Positions 1 through 64,000 of a stretch of DNA of 64,000 nucleotides are shown here, piece after piece (within the stretch, counting starts at the first letter, position 1; every line of letters starts with the position of its first letter). The position numbers and the translations under genes are program-made. This DNA is from Amorphochlora amoebiformis (taxonomy: Eukaryota; Cercozoa; Chlorarachniophyceae). Where the stretch lies: assembly GCA_054601695.1 (NCBI GenBank), contig BAAHQB010000040.1:1-64000 (forward strand), in the 5' to 3' direction. Below the pieces are notes generated by a model, which did no database searches, had not been told where the DNA came from, and worked only from the letters and a program-made list of their open reading frames with translations.

Positions 1-18749
<18,749 letters not shown>

Positions 18750-20357
18750 ACAAATTGGAGTCACAACACCGCATTTCTGACTTTTTTTTTTGCGACAATT
18801 AAGAATGTCAAACGATGACACGAATATTAAATACTTGGAATCCTTCAACAACCAGATCCCCGAGATATGAGTTCTACAACGATCATAGTCTGTTGATTTT
18901 TCGCATGGATCTGCATTCTGTCTATCGCCGCGAATGAGCGAATTTCGAAATAACTTATCCTCGTACACCCCGACACCCGAAGACACGAATGACCACGTGT
19001 CCGCGGATCTGCACGCAGAATTCGATGTACATTCTACTGGAAGCATGAGTATCGGCATGAGAAGAGGCTCAATGGCTTCGACAATGCTCTCATGTGATCC
19101 TTCCACCCCAGGCCCCCCATCCCAGTTCAAATCCAACGAACGAATTACACGCCCCCAATTTTTCCCGGGAAAATCTATCTATATATCCCTAAAGAATGCT
19201 AGCCTTACCATAAAAACAGGCTGAATCGCTTAGACGATCCAGCTTTAGGATCCTTTTTTCTCCGGGATATCACAGTTCCGCGTGTGTGGTGGATAGGGAG
19301 GTCAAGATGACGTGCTGATGTTCGGTTGACAGCCCTCATTTTGAGGCACGTGTCCCAACTTTATTTAATTCTTCGGAAGTGTATTTTACGTGACTCTTTC
19401 TTCCATCACGAGTGTAGAGTGTGACATCACACTAAATCACGACTGTGGCGGTCTTTGGATTTTGGCTTCGGTTCACTTTGACCTTCTCATATTCTATGTG
19501 GCCCCTGAGATATTTCATTTTGAGGTCATCCAAGACGAAATAAGGGGCGTCAATTTGTCTTCTCCGCGGTATATACCATTTTACTTGGCTGTATTTTGTA
19601 TTTCTTATCAAATGCCTCCTGTCTGAATAATAATTGTACATTCTCACCTATCTTTAGCCATGGTCTCTTTACTCTTATTGGCCTTCTTCTTAATATTTAG
19701 TCTGACCGTAAATATATCTTCAGGCTTGGTGCTTCGACAGGAGTCATTTTCGATTGTTATAATTACATATAATTTCGGAAGTGCTCAGATTGCTTTCAGA
19801 GGTTTATAAAAGCCAATGTATACATTTACACCGCCGGTTTGTATGCTATAATGGCTATCACATTGATATATTACACTTCACATAAATAGAGGTGGTTTGG
19901 GTCTTAATGATTTAAATATACGGTTGTTAGTAAGCGGGTTAATAATATTAGTAATTTAGTAGTAAACTAGTAATACAATGGTAGTATAATTTGTATATAA
20001 TTTTCCATATATGTGTGGAGTGCTTGCATGTATGCAATTATTAATAACACGTCATCGTGATACAAAAATAAGGGATCATATCATAGCCTTTATTAATTAG
20101 CCCTTTAAAATCGTTTTGTTACTAGTATACATATGTTCTATGAAATCTTTAGGTATATATACATGTATAAACTACTATTATATAAGTCCCGCCTACATTC
20201 AGGCTATGGGGTGTCTAGGATCAGTGAGTTCATAATCATGATAATTCATAATTATTATAATTATACGTTGTGCTGGTAATATATATCATGGTATACTATG
20301 TGTGATATATGTGTAAACTTATAATATGTTATATATATATATATATAATATATATTA

Positions 20358-20441
<84 letters not shown>

Positions 20442-20600
20442 ATATATGTATATATCATAAACTTAAGTGTTAATATACGATCATAGCCTCATTGTACACA
20501 ATATTATGTTCTCATCAGAGAATCTAATGTGTTCATGTACTGATTCAATGAGTGTTTTCAATATATTAGTATAGATATATGCCATAGTATATAAATCACA

Positions 20601-20638
<38 letters not shown>

Positions 20639-20778
20639 CATGTGTGTGTGTGTATACTCGTATGTATATTAAGTATGTATGTATGTATATGTATATGTGT
20701 ATATATATATGTGTGTGTGTATGGAGAGAGAGAGAGAGAAAGAGTATATATATATATATATATAGTATATATATATAT

Positions 20779-20811
<33 letters not shown>

Positions 20812-21092
20812 AATATAGAGTATATATATATATATTATATTCATATATCATGATATATACATATTCGTAATCATGATATTTAGATGTTGTGCCTGATATG
20901 GTAACACATTCATATCAGTTATTATTGTACATACGGTCACACACATATACTATGATATGTAAATGTAAATATTTATATGTTTATATATAAACTTTTCATA
21001 TATCTAAATACATATCATTAGCTATCCACAGTAAATATATATATACATGTAAACATATATATTATATATTATATATATATATATATACATAC

Positions 21093-21126
<34 letters not shown>

Positions 21127-21195
21127 TATATAAGATCATATGTACATATACATATATATATTTTATATATATATATATATTATATATAATATATA

Positions 21196-21247
<52 letters not shown>

Positions 21248-21357
21248 CGTGTATTTACAATATATATATACATATAACGTGTATTTACAATATATATATA
21301 TATATATATACATATTATGTATGTATGTATTACATACATGTGTTTAACTATACATGC

Positions 21358-21399
<42 letters not shown>

Positions 21400-21411
21400 G
21401 TATACATACAT

Positions 21412-21457
<46 letters not shown>

Positions 21458-21622
21458 TTGTGTATGTGTGTATAATATCTTGGTGTGAGATTCAAAGTCA
21501 GTGCTCAGGTTTTGACATTACAGTTACAGTACAGGCTTCCAACGGAGAAATCCGACCTTCTTGCATGTGTACATTGATTCTCTATGTCTTGAGCCAGAAG
21601 AAGGGATCTATCGATATTTATG

Positions 21623-21666
<44 letters not shown>

Positions 21667-21697
21667 GTATGTATTTAAATGTATAAAATAAATACAA

Positions 21698-21729
<32 letters not shown>

Positions 21730-21730
21730 G

Positions 21731-21794
<64 letters not shown>

Positions 21795-21834
21795 TACATA
21801 CTTTATATGAACATTTTTTGTAGTATACTGATGT

Positions 21835-21876
<42 letters not shown>

Positions 21877-21879
21877 ATA

Positions 21880-21924
<45 letters not shown>

Positions 21925-22064
21925 TATCTATAATATATATACAAATATATAGATGCATATATATCTATATATATATATATTATATATATATATATATATT
22001 TATATTGTGTGTGCGTGTATGTGTGTGTATGTGTGTATGTGTGTGTGTATGCACCCATATACAT

Positions 22065-22117
<53 letters not shown>

Positions 22118-22425
22118 CACACATACATGTACATACACACATGTGTGTATGTGTGTGTGGTTTGTGGACATACACCGCCGACCCTATGTTCCAACCCAAA
22201 ACCATAAAGATACAATCCGTATCACGTACATATAACCACCTCCAAACGAGCCAAAATGCTTACTCTGGGTTCCGAAATTCTACAGCTAGCCAAAATTCTT
22301 TCTATCTCTCTCTCTTCTCCTCTCTCTCTCACTCATCCTCTCTCTCGTTCCTCTTTTCTCTCTCTTCCTTCCTCTCCTTGTTGTCTCCCCCTCTCTCGCT
22401 CTCTTTGGCTCTCATTTTTTTCTTT
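18750..22425. other. Spacer between the HTTM and Hikeshi genes
   Basis: At 18750-19240 the sequence is complex and open on both strands; the plus frame 18934-19224 (96 codons, Ser/Thr-rich, with RRGSMAS) overlaps a possible 5' extension of the HTTM frame and I cannot choose between them. From 19240 to 20600 it is AT-rich with no gene I can support. From 20600 to 21480 and 21620 to 22130 it is TA/CA microsatellite. The islands 21480-21620 and 22150-22300 have exon-like composition, but I could not chain them. A short CT-rich stretch follows the Hikeshi stop. Confidence 0.6.
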
Positions 22426-23097
22426 TCACTCCCCACTCATTCTTCTCAATTTCCCCTTACCCTTCTTGTGTTTGGCCTCGAATTTCTTCAGCCATATATC
22501 CATCGCCTTCGCAGGCATTACAAGCATTTCACCCATCTGAGTTGACTTGGAGAACGATTGTAGGAACTGGGAGTTGCATGAGTGATTATCGAATCAAAGG
22601 GTCCACGGCTCAAAACTACCTTGTACAGATCATTAGCTATCCCCTGCACTGAGCTCACGAGCTTTTTCTTCTCTTCATATTGTGATTGAGGATGCAGATT
22701 CTCTATGAATTTTTGGGTCTCGATGGACACCCCAATCTGTAAACCTTTGACATCTTCCTTCAGAATCCCTCTCCATGGGGCGCTGAAGATTTGAGACGGC
22801 ATATGCATCGTGATTGCGCCTATATACTGCCAATCTTTAAAGGGAGGGAGGCTAAAGTATATCGTAAACCCGTGATCCTGCGGAATAGGTTGCAAATGTG
22901 AGCCGACGGGAGAAAGGCGTGGCACGTTGAGTTACCTTTGGCAGTACGGGCTTGGTAATTGATATCGCAAACTCGCGAATGCTCGCGGGATTAGGAACAT
23001 TCAACACGAAACGTTTTTCCGAGACCTGGCGAAATTCCGCAGTGATTGGTCGACCGGGAAACACGCAGGCGAGGATGTCAACCCGACGACCCTCCAT
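22426..23097 (-). CDS. HIKESHI: Hikeshi/OPI10 family protein
   Basis: Three exons: 23097-22936, 22877-22620 and 22536-22426, with compact GT-AG introns of 58 and 83 nt. The product is 176 residues (human Hikeshi is about 197). Family hallmarks are the N-terminal ACVFPGRPI, the VLNVPNPASI segment, IYFSLPPF and WQYIGAI in the middle, and the LQIGVSIE strand. The basic tail WLKKFEAKHKKGKGK is typical of neither end in particular. Hikeshi proteins carry Hsp70 into the nucleus after heat stress; that role is known for the family, not shown here. It is divergently paired with the hydrolase gene, with 105 bp between start codons. Its introns lack microsatellites, unlike the HTTM gene. Confidence 0.86.
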
Positions 23098-23202
23098 TCC
23101 CGCGAAATTCTGGATTTTCTAAGCTTGTCTATTTACATCCAAATTCACCTAATTTTGCCATTTTGGTATTTTCCCGCCAAATCGCGTCACGTTGTTCGGA
23201 TA
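23098..23202. promoter_or_regulatory. Short bidirectional promoter region with an E2F-like site
   Basis: The 105-bp gap between two divergent start codons must hold both promoters and 5' leaders. It contains TTTTCCCGCCAAA at about 23169-23181, which matches the E2F consensus TTTCCCGCC. Use by either gene is inference. Confidence 0.4.
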
Positions 23203-25536
<2,334 letters not shown>

Positions 25537-26265
25537 GCGCAGTGCTTATCAGATCCAGATTTCGTAAAATTATCTCTAGTCCTTGACTGCAGCTCTGTAC
25601 AGTTTTGTGAGCTCTTTACTTTTTAGATTGTTTGGTTGTTCAGTTCAATTGTAGATTTTGTTATTAAGATTATTCTAGTTATTTGATTTATTCAGTTTGT
25701 AAATTCTTTTAGTGATTGGCACGATTGTCTTCTATTCAGTATTTAAGTTCAACGTTGATTTCATTATAACAATCAGAATTTTTAAACCACAACCCTGTTT
25801 TAATTTCAGCCGCATGGGATGTTTTAAATTTCGAATTTCATAGTCTAGATGCTAGAGATAGCACGGTACTCTGTGTAGGTCACAACTGAGCCCGGCATTG
25901 GCCATCTCTACCGGAATCTGTGTATAATATATTTTGCTAAAAAACACAATGATAAAAATAATAGTGATCTAGATGATCATCGTTGTGAGATCATAGCGTG
26001 TCACTAAATTCACTAATCCTTCACCCTAGCCACTGTCATATTATGACTCATGCATATCTAGATATACAGAAGTCGTTAATTCAGACCACAACTTGGACGC
26101 AAAATCCTTCTGGAGCCTGATAATCGAGTCTTCCTCTTCGGCCTCTTCCATGCTCTCATGGCACGCGCGCTTGAAAGCCAGCGAAAAACCTCGGACGATC
26201 TTGACTAAAGGGCATGCATCCTGAATATGTACTACACATAATTACTAAATGTTTGCATATATATA

Positions 26266-26336
<71 letters not shown>

Positions 26337-26485
26337 ACATGCACAATACACACACACACGCACACACCCATATATGTATATACAATATTATACATATACA
26401 TACAAAACATATATGTATGTATATATGTGCATACATATGTATATAGGTGTGTATATATAATATAAATGCATGCATACATATACAT

Positions 26486-26540
<55 letters not shown>

Positions 26541-26702
26541 TATATATGCATAGAACTACAGTCTACAGAATACTAAGCTCTTTCATTCGTGACAAGGTAG
26601 AATATCACAAATGGATGTGTGATCCAGGGTTGAAACTAGTTGAATTTAGCTAGGAGCCTAGGAATGATCAAAAAGACCCTCTTCATTCGGTGGATCTATA
26701 CA

Positions 26703-26748
<46 letters not shown>

Positions 26749-27105
26749 ATATATGACGACCGCCGCCAGGGGCCCAGGACGATGTCATAGGACCCAGTTG
26801 ATGGCCGCCGCCAGCGGGACGGAGCCGCTGCCCAGGGAGCGCTTCGGTCGCCAGGACGGCCTGCACCACCCCGAGTCCCCGACTCCCGAGTCCCGAGTGA
26901 GATCTAAACCTCTAATAATAAATGAAGAGCCTATTCTCCTATCTATAATTAGGGGACTTAAACCTCTAATAAAGAATGAAGAGCCTATTCTTTCCTTTAT
27001 AATTAGGCGTGAAGGCTATACATAACCTCTAATATTCAAAGACCAACTCCCTGAAACGCTTGTTCGAATCACGGGGATGGGGGGCGGTTCGGGCTTTTAG
27101 GATCC
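25537..27105. other. Spacer between hydrolase and histidine kinase genes
   Basis: 25537-26230 is AT-rich non-repetitive sequence, probably the 3' region of the hydrolase gene. 26240-26550 and 26700-26752 are TA and CA arrays. 26755-26910 is GC-rich. 26905-27010 holds a roughly 50-bp direct duplication (AACCTCTAATA..GAATGAAGAGCCTATTCT core, in short: two units of AACCTCTAATA plus GAAGAGCC). No gene supported. Confidence 0.6.
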
Positions 27106-28449
27106 ATGTCCACCTCGACATCGACAGTCGATGAGTGTGTTTTACAACATGCGGAAGTCCTGGAGGACAGACTTCGGTTGGCAATTCTGCAAATATTGAC
27201 ATGGCTGTTCATTTGGATGGATATCGGAGTGGGATTGATGTCTGCTGAACACATTGGACGCATGTCAGATCTCCCACACATAGCGTACCTCCATGCGCTC
27301 CCTGGGATATTTCAAGCATTGCTTGCTATGATCCAATTCATTCTGGTTCGATTCACAAGTGTGCGTATTCCAGTCAGATGGTAATTAATAGATAATGGCC
27401 CCCTCAAGTTGCAATCGTTAGCTCATTTCATTTTTTTTTACAGGTATGTCACGAGTCAGGTTTGCACTGGTGTGATGGGAACGATATCGCTCAGATACTA
27501 CATGGATAGGAAAAGGACCCGAAATCTATTTACCGACATTGATATCTCGAGAATATCGGTAGTCAACACAACCTTTGCCTCGAGAACGGAGATCGAATAC
27601 TACTACAACGGCATTCCCCTAAGTAGCTTCTGGACTTCGAAACAGGAAGAGCTTTTGGATCAAACACAAGTGAATTCGAACACTCACTTGTCATTGTTCT
27701 TGCTCCTGAGGGTACGGGATCTGTGCCTTCTCTTCTACGTTCCCTTCGCTCCGAGAGACGCAAGGACGCTTGAGCTGGTGACGCTCGGGTACATCCACAT
27801 TCTCGCTTCACCATTAAGCTCTTTCTTCTTCCCTGGAGATGGTGGTACCACACTGTGGTATTTTATAATACCACGGATAATATTTGGATTATTAATGGCC
27901 ATGTTCGCTGTCTATATCAATAACCTTCTCCGAGACAAGTGGCAGTCCATCTTCATTGACCAAGAGACCTATCGAAAGGAAATCGAACTTAAAGAGGAGC
28001 AAGCTGTAAAAGCTAGTCAACGAGCCCGAGCGATGATCATGCACGGGATGAAAAATATTTACGCATCGATGTCTGCGACGTGTGAAGTGACGGTAGACCG
28101 AGACGATCTGACAGTGGATGACCTCAAAGAAGAGTTGCGCAACCTCCAGGGTCTCGCCATTATGGGAGTAATACTTTGCAATAAGCGCGCTAAGATGGCT
28201 ATGGTAGAGGATGAAAACTTTTCCCCAGAGAGCAAACCAGTAAGGTGCCGCAAGCTCCTCAATGCCGTCAAGCACTTGTCGCCGCGAATCAAGATTGCCA
28301 GTGACAACGATGACATCTACGTCATGGGCGACGAAGATGTGATATATTTTATCCTTGAGAATGCTCTTACAAACGCTGTGCGTCATGGGATTGAGAATTC
28401 AACGATAGGTATAAGTCTATGAAATTAAATAATATATATATATATATAT

Positions 28450-28548
<99 letters not shown>

Positions 28549-28572
28549 GTTACGTGTATGTTATATACATGC

Positions 28573-28630
<58 letters not shown>

Positions 28631-29358
28631 CATGCATATTCAGATATTTCCGTGGAGCTAGACTGTAGCGAGAAAGACACCGTCATACTCAATGTGTCAA
28701 ACAGTGTCGCGGAAGGTTTTTACCTGCGCCATGCGTACAAAGTGAACGGCGATGGGAAGATTATAGAGAATTCACTATCAGAATCTCTTTCAACGCGCGG
28801 CTCACCCAAGTCTGTCGCCAGAGCACTCCATTCCACCTCGCTCAACGAGGAGAAATTATCCCTGAAGCTACTGCCCATGCGCAGAACTTTTCGCGCACGA
28901 AAAGAGCTGCTATCGGAAGGGCTTGGGCTGCGTATCATCAAGTCGTGCTGCCAGAAGGCAAGGTATAGATCTGATTTTTTCCAAGATGGAAACACAGTCA
29001 GTATGAGGGTTTTCCTTCCTCTTGCATCTGCGTCACGGCTATCAAGTAAACGAGGGATTCAGCCGATACTTGAGAGTGGCAGGTCTAAGACGAGTGGAGA
29101 GGGAGTACTGTACAAGGTTGTGATATATGCACCTGTGTCAAACACACACACACACAAACGCATTATATATAAATATGTAAGTATGTATGTATAATATATA
29201 TATATATATGTATATATGAACATAGATCAGTATATATATGTATATATGTATATGTATTACATCTATGTAAACATGTATATGTATATATATGTTTGTATAT
29301 ATATATATATATATATTACATACATACATACATCTATAGTTATGTGATTATAATAAGC

Positions 29359-29407
<49 letters not shown>

Positions 29408-29719
29408 TAATACATACATACATACATATATACGCACACATATAATGCTACATCACCTAAATTAGATATGCTGCGTCGAGGACGAAGCGTTGATGCGCAA
29501 AATGTACGAAAGGATTCTAGTGAAAAAGTACTTCTCAAAGGATAGCTTGGTGCTTGGGAAGTCAGCAAAGGAGGTTAAGGGCTGCATATCTCGAATACTA
29601 ATGGAAAACATGGCGGCTGTGATTTTGGATCAGAACCTGGAATACGGATCAGTATCGTTTAAGGGGACTGATCTGGCTCGAGAATTGGTAATTATTTCTG
29701 TTTTCGACTATACTACCCA

Positions 29720-29779
<60 letters not shown>

Positions 29780-30382
29780 TACATGTAGCGATACGAAGTA
29801 AAATCACACATTCATCATTCACAAAGTGCCTGTATCTGCACACCGGGCGTGCTCTCACCGCCTGGTTCATCTCTCTCTCACGATGCATAACCATATGCTC
29901 GCATTTATAGGCCCGTTTTGAATGCTTTCATACTAGTCATAGGCTTCATGTACATACTTACACGCTACTGTGGGGGGGTCCCAAGCCCGATGCAAGCCCG
30001 ATGGACACCCATAAACATGCCTTCATTGACTGTCTCAATGTTCATATCATAATACACACGAACATATTGAAACCGCCATAATCCACACTTACTACGGATT
30101 GTACATCTTGGAGCTTTCGTGATTGCATCACTATTGTTTTTGCAGAGGGAAATGGGATATGTTGGAGTGATTATGATGAGAAGCGCCAATACGGAGGCTG
30201 AGGATAAGAAGCAATACTACGCTGCGGGAGCCGACGGTGTGATTCCAAAGTCGCACACTAGCGCGGCGATCGCGAAGATGGTCATAGAAGAGATTCGAAC
30301 GGGGAATTCATCCAGAAGAAAGAAGGTGGACCAAACAGTAAAACTCAGAAACGTTGAGGAACAGCGTCGGCTTATAATATGA
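27106..30382 (+). CDS. Hybrid sensor histidine kinase with C-terminal receiver domain
   Basis: Five exons: 27106-27380, 27444-28408, 28644-29116, 29466-29687 and 30146-30382; 723 residues. Membrane segments occupy roughly residues 20-260. A long helical linker ([13 protein letters not shown]) leads to a dimerisation/phosphoacceptor helix with MIMHGMKN (His about 292). The ATPase domain has the N-box [11 protein letters not shown] (about 397) and a GLGL G2 box (about 506). The usual DxGxG G1 box is replaced by ILNVSNS. The receiver starts at [12 protein letters not shown], has its phosphoacceptor Asp in VILDQNL (about 626) and the conserved Lys in VIPKS (about 680). It should sense a signal at a membrane and pass phosphate from His to Asp within one protein; ligand unknown. 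Introns 2-4 contain TA arrays; introns 1 and the flanks are ordinary. Confidence 0.85.
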
Positions 30383-31122
30383 CTGTGAGGCTCGAATTAT
30401 CAGAACGTTAACTTGCAATAAATCTGTAATCCATACACGTGAGAGCCTAATGTGAAAACATATGCATGTATATATTATATATGTATATCATGGTTATATA
30501 TATATATATATATGTATTTATCTAACAATATATATATATATACATATATGTATATATATATATATATATATATTTTTTTATATATATCTATACATATTTA
30601 ACTAGACTACTACATCCGTACTCTAGGTACTATACCGTATGATCTAGTACATGTACGGTATTCTAGAAATATATGTATATATATATTTATATATATATAT
30701 ATACAATTCATCTATATATATATATATATATATATTAGTATATGTACTGGTACTAGAGATAGATACATCTAGTATATATATATATCCTAGTATCTAGAGT
30801 ATATCTAGCTACACATGTCTAGATGTAGATATATACATCGTGATCATGATATACTGCTGGTATATAAAAGTATATTGCTTGAGTTGTTCTAGTACTTTAA
30901 AGCATTCGTACGGTATTTTATAGAATTTGTCGGCTAGTCTAGTAGTCAAGTAGTAATTACTAATTAAGTGCTACTGGTACTGTGTCTATCAACAGGATTA
31001 ATTCAACCATCGCATGATCACCAGAAAAACTAAATATAGGCACACAATGCGCGCACGAGCATACATGTTTACCGAGTATACCGCCGCGTATTTTTTTTGC
31101 ATCATGCAACCCAGGAAGTCAT
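30383..31122. other. Convergent 3' spacer between the kinase and ATCase genes
   Basis: AT-rich, with short TA arrays and many scattered CTAG tetramers (30600-30980). Both flanking genes end here. No gene seen. Confidence 0.7.
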
Positions 31123-41065
<9,943 letters not shown>

Positions 41066-41133
41066 CTGATGGGTGAATATGCGTAAAAATATGTATTAAA
41101 TATGAATATATGTGCACACAAACGTGCACACAA

Positions 41134-55111
<13,978 letters not shown>

Positions 55112-55431
55112 TCCAGCTTGATGTCTTGGATATATTTAGGTCAAATTAAGTGATGATAATGGCATATATCTAGATGATATCTAATTGGAATATCTGGACG
55201 TTTAATATACTAACGAAGCAAGGTTGTAGAGATTAGAGTTTGTTTAATTGTGGGGAATTTACGGATGTATTTAGGGATTTTTATGAAATTCACTGAAGTC
55301 AAACTTTTTTAGACTTTGCGTCATAACTAGCATAATGTAGCCGAGATGATATTTACAATATCACGATCGATATTATATTATATATATATTATACATATAC
55401 TAGATATATATATATATATATGTATATATAT

Positions 55432-55470
<39 letters not shown>

Positions 55471-55748
55471 AATATGTATATATACACAACCACATATATA
55501 TCATATGAATCCATGAATATCGTCATAATGAATCATTAATGATGGTCCGGATGTAAAAATAAAATATTACTATATATATATATATCTTTGATGTGTATGT
55601 ATATTATATAATTATATATATATATTATATATATATATATATACTATGATATATATATATATATGTGTGTATACGTGTGTGTATATATAATTATATATGT
55701 ATAATATTAGTATAATTATATATATATATATATATTATAATATTATAT

Positions 55749-55814
<66 letters not shown>

Positions 55815-55868
55815 TGTGTGTGTATATAAATGTATGTATGTATATGTGTGTGTATGTGTGTGCACATG

Positions 55869-55902
<34 letters not shown>

Positions 55903-56460
55903 TATGGAAATAATATATATACACACATATATATATATGTGTGTGTATATATGTTTGTGTATATATATATTACACCTACATCAGATATACCATTATATCA
56001 ATTTACTATTATAGCATCCCAACAAACCAACCCAAATATATTATCATTATCCCCGATAATACCTGGTTTTCCCCGGTAGTAACACTAAATCCAACGGCGA
56101 CGTCGCCACCATGGCTACCCTCTGTTCTCGTGATGACCGTCAGTTGACTCACCATCGGGCATGTCAATCCTCCATGATTAATTAATATCTCTATTCCAAT
56201 ATCGAAGATATCTATTCCAATAATATCACATATATGTAATTCCAATACCAAAGATATCTATTCCAATATCGAATTTATCTATTCCAATATCGAAGATATC
56301 TATTCTAATATCAAAGATATCTATTCCGATATTAGATATCTCCCATCCCAATCTTGCCTAAACCCTCTAATAGAAAACTAAAAAACCCGGGTCTCCCTGA
56401 CGTTCGATTCCCAAAATTTCCAAGAATTTATCGGCAGTCATTCGACCCGAATAGCCCCCC
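55112..56460. other. Spacer between the EGF gene and DPH6
   Basis: 55112-55370 is AT-rich unique sequence. 55375-55990 is mainly TA and GT arrays. 55990-56460 is mostly unique, with a 21-bp repeat array at 56188-56340. No gene supported. Confidence 0.65.
56188..56340. repeat. 21-bp repeat upstream of DPH6
   Basis: About six copies of ATATCTATTCCAATATCGAAG with single-base changes, ending 120 bp before the DPH6 start. A regulatory role is possible but unproven. Confidence 0.8.

Positions 56461-64000
<7,540 letters not shown>

Noticed and set aside
18934-19224. Plus-strand 96-codon gene
   Set aside because: It overlaps an equally open minus frame that could extend the HTTM gene; no family match and no splicing evidence for either.
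26690-27025. ORF upstream of the histidine kinase
   Set aside because: It begins in a TA array, crosses a GC-rich patch and ends in a direct duplication; no motif and no splice-site support.

Overview
This is nuclear DNA of a eukaryote, most likely a single-celled alga. Seven protein genes can be read as spliced GT-AG genes. One is a pheophytinase-type hydrolase (chlorophyll breakdown), which argues for a photosynthetic lineage. TTAGGG/CCCTAA repeats suggest a TTAGGG telomere. I cannot name the lineage. About three quarters of the window is simple sequence, mostly (TA)n with (GA/CT)n, (TAA)n, CA/GT and telomere-type arrays, so almost every long low-complexity open frame is meaningless.

Layout: an HTTM-domain membrane protein (minus, 18749-1404, 18 exons); a Hikeshi/OPI10 homologue (minus, 23097-22426) head to head with the pheophytinase-like hydrolase (plus, 23203-25536); a hybrid histidine kinase/response regulator (plus, 27106-30382); aspartate carbamoyltransferase (minus, 41065-31123, 14 exons seen) head to head with an EGF-repeat single-pass membrane protein (plus, 41134-55111, 16 exons); and diphthine-ammonia ligase DPH6 (plus, 56461 to beyond 63743, 9 exons seen). 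The exons were found by taking the islands of complex sequence between the microsatellites, translating them and requiring matching splice phases. The exon sums come out as whole codons (395, 176+stop, 475, 724, 333 and 360).

The genes look like unrelated housekeeping and membrane functions rather than one pathway. What unites them is architecture. Exons of 22-205 nt sit between introns that are nearly pure microsatellite. Many exons have truncated extra copies beside them, separated by the same microsatellite. Most copies carry the 3' end of the exon plus its splice donor and lie downstream in the intron; a few carry the 5' end and lie upstream. The spacer can be TA, TAA or a telomere-like repeat. 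This exon-end amplification is the most unusual thing in the window.
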